Shown here one piece after another: positions 55,554 through 64,000 of a stretch of DNA of 64,000 nt. Source of the stretch: Sceloporus undulatus (Eukaryota; Chordata; Lepidosauria; Squamata; Phrynosomatidae). The stretch lies in the NCBI RefSeq assembly GCF_019175285.1, contig NC_056530.1, forward strand, positions 8,890,926 to 8,954,925, given 5' to 3'. The position numbers were made by a program, and so were the translations under genes. How positions within the stretch are numbered: the first letter of the stretch is position 1; each line of letters begins with the position of its first letter. Under the pieces are notes generated by a model. It did not search any database and was not told where the DNA came from. It was given only the letters and a program-made list of their open reading frames with translations.

Positions 55554-55636
55554 CACCTGTATGTTCATCAGTGGGTAGGTGAGCCTCAGTAGATCCACAG
55601 CAATGCTGTTGTCCATGCTGAGTTTTCCCCCTTGAG
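55554..55636 (-). CDS. Candidate first coding exon, second copy
   Basis: An 83-nt minus-strand homologue of 43383-43465, between acceptor gctcag-type (tcctcag on the minus strand) and donor gtaaaag. It reads MDNSIAVDLLRLTYPLMNIQ and V in phase 0. Equal length, both splice sites and mostly conservative changes between the two copies argue for past or present coding use. The surrounding minus strand up to 55868 matches the intron of the other units. Confidence 0.4.
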
Positions 55637-55868
55637 CTGAGGAACAGACAAACACAGAAATATTGTTACTGGGATTTCTTCCTTTGAGGCCGTCGGAGGT
55701 TGCTGGCTTCCTAACAGGACAATATTTGGTTTAAATCAGGCAGAGAGAAGAAGCAAGCATCTGTTGTATTTCGTTCTATCTCAAGAGCAACTCTGTGGCA
55801 TGTTCCATGTCAAAGGGGCAGTGAATCCTCTCCAGGTCTTAAAGCAGACTTTAGAGGAGTTCTCCATG

Positions 55869-55893
55869 NNNNNNNNNNNNNNNNNNNNNNNNN
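55869..55893. other. Assembly gap, 25 N
   Basis: Run of 25 N between pieces H and I. Confidence 1.
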
Positions 55894-55904
55894 AAATTCG
55901 TATC

Positions 55905-56015
55905 CCTGTACACGTATAGGAGTGAAGAGATCTCTTAGATCACATAAGCTTCGAATGGTTGTTTACAAACACATCACGAATTTGTAGTCTGATTCCCCCA
56001 CCACCCCAAAAAAGC
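55905..56015 (-). mobile_element. SINE-like repeat fragment
   Basis: GAAGAGATCTCTTAGATCAC, ATAAGCTTCGAATGGTTG and CACGAATTTGTAGTCTG are a noisy reversed copy of the family at 45226 and 53440. Confidence 0.5.
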
Positions 56016-56254
56016 CTGAAATGGCTACCCTTAGCAATACATCTAGTGAAATACAAAAGATAATTTAGAGATGGAATAAACTACCAGAATCTAATGTTCA
56101 GAAAGATGACCACTGCTTAGAAAGGAGATGGAGTAGGCTGCTGGGTGACTTGAACCATGCTGCTGTTGGAAGTCAAACCAGTCAAACGTTAGTCTAGCAA
56201 ATGTCTTACTGCCTGGACGACAAGTTCATTGTCCTAAGTGGAAGAGGCAGAGGG

Positions 56255-57990
56255 GATCAGAGAAATAGACTAAGGGTGGAAGAGACCACAAACATCCAGG
56301 CGAACCCTGTTCTCATGCAGGAACTCTCAATCAGCATTTTTTAGATCTATCCTACCAACAAGGGACTTGGTTCTGGGTGAAGTGGTGGATCCTTAGGTGG
56401 GAGTACATTCTCCTGTTGGTATATTGAAACAGAAGTCTGTCATAGTCACAACCTTTTGATTTAGGAGAGCTGGTTTGATGAACATAGAGATATGCGGGTT
56501 CCTGTAGTGATCTAAGGAGGCCCAGAAAGGGGTTTTCATGGGGATCGGCCATTAGGTCTCTTTTTTTGCCTCTTCCTCCTCCTGTTTTACCGTTTCCCTT
56601 CCTCGTGTTTTATTCTTTTTCACACTTGGCGCATCTGGGTTTGGGCGTTTCAGGTTAAGGATTTCAACTGTCGGATTTCGCATTAAAAGAAGATTAACCA
56701 CATGGAGCATCCCCAATGAAGGGAAATGGCAAGTCAACCCATTGATAGGTTGCTGAAAATCTGTGTAGCAAAACAAACTTCCTTTTGACGTCATGTGCCT
56801 TCCAAATGGCTACCCTACACAGAAAGGATCCATCTATGGAACCCTTAGTGGCACCCAAAATGGGGCAGTAACCACAGTGTCTAAAGAATTTGGGTAGACT
56901 CTTTAGATGCGAAAATTTCCTTCCATCCTTCCAGAATTCTTTCTGTTGAAAAATACATGACAATTTTGAAAGTCCTTCAAGCAGAGTGTGCTTGTATCAG
57001 TTGTTGCGTTTTGGGCGTAAAAATGGTGACAGCCATCATTTTCAACACAACATCATTATAATGCTCGTCTACTGTTACCTGCCAGGCAATGATATGTGGT
57101 AATTTACAGGTGTAATACTGCCTCAAAAACGCTGCCGGTATTCAAGTTGTTGCTGGCTTCCGCTGGTCAAAGTGCCACTTTTGTACATGCCTTAAACCCA
57201 GGTGGCAAGTGTGGATGCCCATCCCCTCCAACATTCAACAGCTGAAAAGTGGGACACATGTGGCAGCAATAGTGGAGTATGATCAAGATGCCCCACCCAG
57301 AAGGACGGCTCCACCATTGCAACTTCCATGACATTAGCTGCAAGAGAGTGTCACTCAAAACACAAGTATCTGGGCACTGAGGACCTTGTGGCAATCGCGT
57401 GGATAATAAAGGACCCAGGGAGGCATAAATTGTAAGTCCAGCACCCAGTAACTCAGAAGGAACCAGAGACAGCGGATGCTCCGAGTTTCTTGGGCATTAT
57501 CAGAGACGAAAAGGTTCCTATCCTCCAGTCCGCCAGGGCAAAGCAGTGAAGGTCAATGCGGAGCCGGCACTGTCAAAGTAAGGGAGCATCAGACAACAAG
57601 AATCGTGTGATCCCAAAAGAACAGATGAAGTAGGTTAGGTTTTATATCATCTGGAAGGATCAGGTGCATAAATATTTCTCTGTTGTGTGTGTTGTGTGTG
57701 TGTGTGTGTGGTGAAATAGCTTAATTGGGAATGCAAAAACAAATACAAAGTCTTACCCCCCCTGCCCACCAGCCAACGCATTAGAAATGTGCAAGCGCTA
57801 GAACTGACCATACACTGCCTCCATTTGGCTATGCACGGTCCTCAGGTGCATGGAGGTACGCTCTCATTCGTTCTTCCAGGGGGCATTCAAAAGACCGCTA
57901 GTGAGACTGGTGGGCCCAATCAGGAAAGTGGTGAATTACTTGGGATAGATGGTTTTAAATTAAGGTGCTGGATCTCTCCCTCAAACAGCT
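56255..57990. repeat. Left arm of a 3.7-kb palindrome
   Basis: This arm is the reverse complement, with many small indels, of 57998-59990. The centre lies near 57994, between CTTAATTTAAAACCATCTA on the right and its complement on the left. Landmarks found in both arms are the CR1 end, ACCTAAGGATCC, the promoter-like GGAGGCATAAAT, and the (GT)n / (CA)n runs (57684-57710 and 58291-58325). Confidence 0.88.
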
Positions 57991-57997
57991 GAAGCAC

Positions 57998-58290
57998 ATG
58001 GAGAACAGCACCTTAATTTAAAACCATCTAATCCCAAAGTACATTCACCACTTTCCTGATATGGGACCCACCAGTCATCACTAGAGGTCTTTTGAAATGC
58101 CCTCCTGGGAAGAACGAATGATGAGCGATACCTCCATGGCACTCTGAGACCGTGCAATAGCCAAATGGAGGCAGTGTCATGGTCAGTATCTAGTCGCTCT
58201 GCATCATTTCTAATGCGTTGGCATGGTTGGGCAGGTGGGTGGTAAGACATTTGTATTTGTTCCTTTTGCAATTCCAAATATTAAGCTATT

Positions 58291-58321
<31 letters not shown>

Positions 58322-59990
58322 ACAGAGATAATATTCTATGCACCTGATCCATTCCAGATGATATAAAACTTATACCATACTTTCATCTGTTGCTCTTTAT
58401 GGGATCACACGATTTCATTGCTGTGTCTGATATGCATCCACTTACCTTTGACAGAATGACAGGCTCCAGCATTGACCTTCACTGCTTTGTCCTGGAGAGA
58501 CTGGAGGAATTAGGAAACCTTTTCAGTCTCTGATAATAAATGCCCAAAGAAACTTACCAGGAGACGTACCAAAGCTGTCTCTGATGTACCTTCTGATGTA
58601 CTGGGATGCTGAGACTTTACATATTTATGCCTCCCTGGAGTCCTTTAATTATCCCAAAGCGATTGCCCACAAGGTCCTCAGTGCCCAGATACTTGTAGTT
58701 TCTGAGTGACACATACTTCTTTGCATGATAATGTGCATGGAAGCTTGCAATGGTGGAAGGCCGTACCTTCTGGAGTGGGGCATCTTGATCATACTCCAGT
58801 ATTGCTTGGCCACATGTGTCCCACTTTTCAGCTGTGAAATGTTGGAGGGGATGCGTTCATCCACAACTTGCCACACCTGGGTTTAAGGCATTGTGCATAA
58901 AAGATGGCACTTTGAAACCAGCGGAAGCTCAGCAACAACCTTGAATACACGGCAGCTGTTTTTGAGGCCAGTATTACACAACCTGTAAACATCTACCACA
59001 TAATCATTGCCTTGTGCCAGGTACACAGTAGACTGTACCTTAATAAATGAGATGTCATGTTGTTGAAAATGATGGGCTGTCACCATTTTTACCAGCCCAA
59101 AACAGCAACAAAAGTGATCCAAGGCACACTCTGCTCATGAAGGACTTTCAAAATATGTCATGTATTTTGCTAACATGAAAGAATTCTGGAAGGAGCTGGA
59201 AGGAAATTTTCAGCATCTAAAAGAGTCCTATCCCAAATTCTTTAGACACTGTGGTTACTGCCACATTTTGGAGGCCACTAATGGGTTCCATAGCATAGGA
59301 TCCTTTTCTGTGTAGGGTAGCCCATTTGGAAGGCACATGACAGTCAAGAGGAAGTTTTGTTATGCTACACAGATTTTCAGCAACCATATCAATGGGGATA
59401 TGACTTGCCATTTCCGCTTCATTTGTGGGATGCTTCACATGTGGTTTAATCTCTCTTTAATGCCGAAATGAGCCCCAGTGTGATAAATTCCTTACTGACA
59501 ACACAGTGAACCCAGATGCGCCAAGCTGTGAACAAATGCATATTCTCCAACATTACACAGATGGAATCTGGGAAACTTGTGTTCAAACATTGGAGTGTAG
59601 TCAAGATGGCAACAATTATTAATCAAGACAGTTTTAATTTGTGCCTTCAGTATCTCCCATTTGAGAAACTCCCATCCTTCCTGAGGTCCCTTCTCTTTTA
59701 GTATTCCAAACTACAGGATCACCCGCAGTATTTCTCTATGTTCATCAAAATCAGCTCTCCTAAAATCTAAAATGTGTGTCTGACTATGACAGACTTCTGT
59801 TTTCCACTATATACCAAACTCCAGGAGAACATGGTCACTCCCACCTAAGGATCCCACCACTTGCACCCCATGAACCAAGTCATCCTTGTTGGTTAGGATC
59901 AGATCTAAAACATGCTTTGATTGAGAGTTCCTGCATGGCAGAACAGGGTTGGCCTGGATGGCTCTTGTGGTCTCTTCCAACCCTTTGAGT
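57998..59990. repeat. Right arm of the 3.7-kb palindrome
   Basis: About 260 bases longer than the left arm and apparently the cleaner version: on its minus strand near 58560 it retains the CTG|gtaagt donor of the repeated unit's first exon, which is damaged in the left arm. The flank at 59750-59985 carries CR1-like sequence. Confidence 0.88.
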
Positions 59991-59993
59991 CAA

Positions 59994-60055
59994 TGGCCTG
60001 TTACAGACAGCCAAAATAAAGCTGCTTCGAGTCACAGTGGAGGTATGGTGTTTCA
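59994..60055. mobile_element. Fold-back MITE, copy 6, cut by the gap
   Basis: GGCCTGTTACAGACAGCC and GCTGCTTCGAGTCACAGTGG, identical in design to the left arm at 11986. The rest is missing at the gap. Confidence 0.85.
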
Positions 60056-60155
60056 NNNNNNNNNNNNNNNNNNNNNNNNNNNNNNNNNNNNNNNNNNNNN
60101 NNNNNNNNNNNNNNNNNNNNNNNNNNNNNNNNNNNNNNNNNNNNNNNNNNNNNNN
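60056..60155. other. Assembly gap, 100 N
   Basis: Run of 100 N between pieces I and J. Confidence 1.
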
Positions 60156-60202
60156 TTTTGCGTTAATACTTGCTGAGTTGTACTGTGTACCAAAAAATTC
60201 AG
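60156..60202. repeat. 47-bp contig-start overlap with 49657-49703
   Basis: Identical to the last 47 bases of piece G. See the entry at 49657. Confidence 0.92.
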
Positions 60203-60639
60203 CCGGTCTGAACTGCTGCAGACAGATTGTGAAACAGGGAGAGTTACTGGTGGCAACGGCTCCATTGGCTGATAAAGCCTAATAGGTCCAGATTGGTCAG
60301 GTGTCCTCCTTTTCCAGGGCATCTCCTACACTTCAACCTTTGGTCTAGGACGAATGTCAAAATCTCCATTTTGAGTATGACTAGGAAGCAAGAATTCACA
60401 TTCATATGAGTGTTTTTAGCTTTTATTTTGAGAGAGTCTACATCTTCCTTGAATGTCCTACATCTGGTGGCACCTCCTTTTTGGTTAGGAGATCTGGCCA
60501 CCCTGAATATGTCACAGGTCCAGGTTACCTGAAGGTCCATATTCTGCCACATGAGACCACCTGTGTGTTGACATCTTCAGAGAAGGCCCTTTTCTTTTTC
60601 CACCACGGTTGAGAAGTGGCACCATAGCCATGTTTAAAT

Positions 60640-61533
60640 ATTAAAACCCATCTGCTGGAGGAGGAATGTACATCTTCAGCAATTCCATTCATCAAGGCGG
60701 GAAAACTCATGTCAGCCATTTTCTTTCCGCTGCAAGAACGTTTTATTCTTACTTTTTGAAGGAAACCGTCTTTGAAGATTAGTTCAAGTTCAGAACATTC
60801 TAGGCCAAATTTGCACATTGGTGTTTGGTTTTGGTTTTGAACAGAAGGCAGCTTTTTTCTCTGGGAGAAACAGTGTTTTGTGCAAACAATATAAGTGTGA
60901 CATCCAAAACCCTCCTCCCCATCGTCTCCAAATTAGGGAAGTTGGTTTTGCAGCAATTTCTCTTGCCAAAACAGGGCAAACCTGCCAGCACCACCACCAC
61001 CCAAGTAATGGCCAAGTAATGTCCTGGATTGCTTTCCAAAAGCCTTCAGGAGGAAAGCAGGAAGGGGATAGGACCAGGCTGAAAGCAAGGAACCATGGAT
61101 GCCCCCTTGAGCTCAATGGACGAAAGGCAGGGGTCTAACTATTAATAAAGAAAGACACTTGACAAGTTTTAGAAGGTTTCTGCCTCAAATTGTTATTATC
61201 TTATACAGTAGTCGCATCAGCCAAAGAGAGTGTTGTAAGTCTGGGAGATGTGGGTTGGTTTATGGATCAGGTCTTCATATCTTCACGAGAACGATGACTA
61301 CACCATGAAGACGAAAATCCTGGAATTCACCTTGTCCAGATGTGTTTATTTCTAATTGACGAAGGAAGGGGCCGATGGCAAGAATCTCCTGTTGATGCCA
61401 CGTTGGAGAAGAAAAGCGAGTAAGGAAGGAAGGAAAAGGAAAGATGGTCAGTACACGCCACTGAGGTATTTCTCAGATGGAGACGAGACCCATCTGTGTC
61501 TCCTCAATTTATCATTACTCACGATTAACAACC
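60640..61533 (+). other. Lys/Arg-rich repeated module, copy 3
   Basis: 60650-60830 matches 54510-54690 directly; 60900-61180 matches 44060-44350 in reverse; 61200-61533 matches the module (CAGCCAAAGAGAGTGTTGT, then KNLLLMPRWRRKASKEGRKR and DGQYTPLRYFSDGDETHLCL). A stop near 61355 separates the first part from the rest. Cut by the gap. Confidence 0.45.
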
Positions 61534-61633
61534 NNNNNNNNNNNNNNNNNNNNNNNNNNNNNNNNNNNNNNNNNNNNNNNNNNNNNNNNNNNNNNNNNNN
61601 NNNNNNNNNNNNNNNNNNNNNNNNNNNNNNNNN
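61534..61633. other. Assembly gap, 100 N
   Basis: Run of 100 N between pieces J and K. Confidence 1.
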
Positions 61634-61880
61634 GCTTCTGAATATCCTTATCTCAGTAGTTTATGTTATGTCTTTCTACTGGTGCCAGCTTCCATCTAGG
61701 TCAAGATGCACTCACTATTCCTTTGCTCTAGTAACTCCAAGCCTTTATTTCAAAACCATCTCTCTGGCTGACAAAAGTGACTCCATCTTTCTATAGTTTT
61801 TATATTTCAAAAAGGAATTTCCACCACAAACTTACTAAAGATCTCTGTGTGCTTAGAGTTTAGAACATGTAAAATTAACT
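61634..61880. other. No recognised feature (start of piece K)
   Basis: The frame entering from the gap has no recognisable domain. Nothing else identified. Confidence 0.4.
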
Positions 61881-61882
61881 AT

Positions 61883-62022
61883 GGGCCCAAACAGGCAGGC
61901 CAAAATAAAGCTGCTTTGGGTCACTCTGGAAGTATGCAGTTTAAATAATGCATGCGTCCTAAGAGTCCAGAAGCCACGCCAAAGCCATGCTCCACTCCTT
62001 GGCCAAAGCCATGCTCCAGACT
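61883..62022. mobile_element. Fold-back MITE, copy 7, left arm
   Basis: GGGCCCAAACAGGCAGGCC, AAATAAAGCTGCTTTGGGTC and GTCCAGAAGCCACGCCAAAG form a left arm. It stops after a repeated CCAAAGCCATGCTCCA, and no right arm follows. Confidence 0.75.
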
Positions 62023-62139
62023 TGATACATGTTTTGCAGGTTGCATAACACTGATCTCACAACAGTTGCTATGGCTTTGAGATTGTTCCTAAGCTTAAGT
62101 TGGTTTTAAAGGGCCATCTCTTACTTACATTTCCCAGGT

Positions 62140-62520
62140 GTGAATGATCACATATCCTCCAGCATTACACAGATGAAGACTCAGAAACATGTGGCAAAGC
62201 AATATTGGAGTGTAGTCAAGATGCCAACAGCTATTAGTCAAGACAATTTGAGATTGTGCCTTCAGTATCTCCCTTTTGAGAAACGCTCATCCATCCTAAA
62301 TTCCCTTCTCTTTTCGTATTCCAAACCACAGGATCACCCCCAGTATTTCCCCATGTTTACTCAACCAATTCTCCTAAAGTCTAAAATGTGTGTCTGGCTA
62401 TGTCTGGCCTCTCCTTTCCATTGTGTAACAAACTCCAGGAGAACATGGTCACTCCCACCTAAGGATCCCACCACTTGCACCCCATTGACCAGATTCTTCC
62501 TGTTTGTTAGGATCAGATCG
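62140..62520 (-). mobile_element. CR1 LINE endonuclease fragment and adjoining repeat
   Basis: On the minus strand 62520-62361 reads KHVFDLILTNRKNLVNGVQV and VGSLGGSDHVLLEF, the C-terminal part of the CR1 endonuclease with its SDH motif. 62140-62330 holds the interspersed repeat also seen at 59516. A copy of the whole lies at 59516-59900. Confidence 0.75.
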
Positions 62521-62524
62521 AAAA

Positions 62525-62615
62525 CATGCTTTGATTGAGAGTTCCTGCATGGCAGAATGGGGTTGGACTGGGTGGCCCTTGTGGTCTCTTCCAACTCTAT
62601 GAGTCTATGATCCCC
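62525..62615 (+). mobile_element. CR1 LINE 3' end
   Basis: TGCTTTGATTGAGAGTTCCT, GGCAGAATGGGGTTGGACTG and CCAACTCTATGAGTCTATGA. It lies head to tail against the opposite-strand CR1 fragment at 62361-62520. Confidence 0.8.
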
Positions 62616-62884
62616 TGGTTGCCTCTTCCACCTTATGGACAGTGAAATTGTCTTCCAAGCAAGTAAGACCTTTGCTAGACCTTAATGTTTTGGCTGAGTT
62701 TGACTTCCAGCAAATAGCAGCATGGTTCTAGTCACCCAGCACTACTACATCTCTCTTTTCTAAGCATGTGGTCATCTGTTCTGGAAGCTATGTATTCTTG
62801 GTAGTTTAATTCCTTCTAAAAGTTTATATTCTTCTATATTTTCACTAGATTGCATTTGCTTTAATGGGTAAGCCACCTTCAGGC

Positions 62885-63120
62885 TACAAATTCGGTGGTG
62901 GTAGTGTGCCGACAAGCCACTGCAAGCTTATGATGATCCTAAAGAGACTCTCTCTTGGGGTTTCATTGGCAAGATTTTGTCATAGGAGGTTTCCTACCAG
63001 TGTCATCCTCTGAGGCTGAGATAGTGACCCATCCAAGGGTCCCGAAATGGGGTTTCCATGTCCCCCAGAGTCCTAGTCCAATATTCTGGCCATCTTGTAA
63101 ATGAGGAGGAAGATTTGGGG
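62885..63120 (+). mobile_element. SINE-like repeat, plus orientation
   Basis: ATTCGGTGGTGGTAGTGTGC, GGGGTTTCATTGGCAAGATT and CATCCTCTGAGGCTGAGATA, same family as 53440. Confidence 0.65.
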
Positions 63121-63124
63121 GACT

Positions 63125-63475
63125 CTGGGGCAGTGAGACATTTCCTTGCCAGATCGGGGCTGTGGCAACCACACACTGTAGCTCCAATGTGGCCTTTCTG
63201 TGGCACAAAAAGGAGCTGCAAAAAGGGGCTCCTTTTTGTGCTATGGAAAGGGCGCCCTAGCTACCATTGTGGCACCTATTAACTGCTTCTTCGATGCAGT
63301 GTATGCAAGAGCTGCACCAAATAAGTGGCATAATGCCCCCCCCACCTGGTCAGGTGGGTGGCATGGGAGTGGCATGAGGGCGGTATCTGGGTGACCAGCA
63401 TGTAGACACAACGTCCCCCTTTCTGTCCCGAGGCCAGTTCTTTATGTCAGTCTGTTGAGGCCCCATGGCTCTGAC
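63125..63475. mobile_element. Probable GC-rich non-autonomous element
   Basis: Contains the inverted pair GGCACAAAAAGGAGCTGC and GGGGCTCCTTTTTGTGCTAT near 63200 and a repeated GGTGGGTGGCATGGGAGTGG. Ends unclear. Confidence 0.4.
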
Positions 63476-63476
63476 A

Positions 63477-63815
63477 GCCTCATCACACTAGATAAATCCC
63501 GCTCAGAAATGGTATTTTAGAAGTAGAAAAATCCCGCAAATGCGGGAGGTTTTTCACCCACAATTCTGCAAAACAGAAATAAGGCGAAAATAAAGCAAAT
63601 GCAAGGTGGAGAAAAAATGACACCTTTTTACTTTCGGAACTTCCTGAAAGTAAGAAAGGTGTCGTTTTTGTCCTCTTTATGTTTGCTTGATTTTCGCATC
63701 ATTTCTGTTTTGCAGAAATGTAGTGTGAAAAACCTCCCACATTTGTGGGTTTGTTCTACTTTAAATCTACTTTAAATCCTGCTTTGGAGTGGGATTCCTC
63801 TGGTGTAATAAGGTC
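63477..63815. mobile_element. Second fold-back element family
   Basis: Two arms pair around a centre near 63640 (CTTTCGGAACTTCCTGAAAG). The left arm has CATCACACTAGATAAATCCC, AAAACAGAAATAAGGCG and GACACCTTTTTACTTTC; the right arm carries their reverse complements with a few changes, ending in TGTAATAAGG. It encodes nothing. It is unrelated to the family at 7668. Confidence 0.75.
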
Positions 63816-63824
63816 CTAAGAAAG

Positions 63825-64000
63825 CCTCCAACCCGCATGGCAAGCACTCTGGTTTTGACATGTTCCCCATAGCGCCCCACCCCACAAGCTGAATGTCCGA
63901 ATCTTTCTTTTTGAGAGCAACCAAGGTGGACCAAGAAATAATGGAGACACTTCTGGAAGCGAGGACAGGCAGCTAGAATATGACAAAAAAGAAAATAAAG
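63825..64000 (+). other. Start of another repeated-unit copy, cut by window end
   Basis: Directly matches 54306-54490 (CATGGCAAGCACTCTGG, ATAATGGAGACACTTCTGGA). The downstream module would lie beyond the window. Confidence 0.65.

Noticed and set aside
1-64000. CRISPR array, operon or other prokaryotic system
   Set aside because: No regularly spaced direct repeats were seen; spliced exons, LINEs and SINEs show a vertebrate nuclear genome.

Overview
The window is a piece of a draft vertebrate genome, most likely a squamate reptile (lizard). The signs are several copies of the tRNA-derived SINE known as Sauria SINE, many CR1 and L1 LINE fragments, SPIN-like hAT elements, a DIRS element, and dense non-autonomous DNA transposons. 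It is not one clean contig. Ten runs of N (100 or 25 bases) cut it into eleven pieces: A 1-8414, B 8515-11575, C 11676-21437, D 21463-35686, E 35712-40629, F 40730-41420, G 41521-49703, H 49804-55868, I 55894-60055, J 60156-61533 and K 61634-64000.

The one host gene I can name is CTPS1 (CTP synthase 1). Nine exons, all with GT-AG splice sites and matching phases, encode residues 292-564 of the 591-residue protein (human numbering), i.e. nearly all of the glutaminase domain with its Cys399, His526 and Glu528. Their order in the window is impossible for a working gene: exons for residues 292-418 lie on the minus strand of A, those for 418-516 on the minus strand of C, and that for 516-564 on the plus strand of B. 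The low end of A is repeated at the high end of C, and reading A(-), C(-), B(+) restores the gene. Pieces A, B and C are therefore misordered, and B is inverted. The first 291 residues and the last 27 were not found.

D, E and F are almost all repeats: an L2-like LINE, an LTR-like element, GC-rich non-autonomous elements, an envelope-like fossil and a long L1. About 5.1 kb of D (24455-29583) is present again in E+F (35712-41420), with differences that look mostly like single-base indels, and the end of E is repeated at the start of F. This looks like unmerged redundant assembly rather than biology.

G to K hold a locally repeated region. The recurring parts are a TATA-bearing promoter with a short first exon, an exon of exactly 83 nt (21 codons after its ATG) seen twice, a shorter relative of that exon, a lysine/arginine-rich module seen three times, and 5S rRNA-derived inserts. 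I cannot name this family; it is the best candidate here for something undescribed. Piece I is a nearly complete palindrome about 3.7 kb long, probably a fold-back read. G and H carry inverted copies of each other, and the last 47 bases of G are identical to the first 47 of J.
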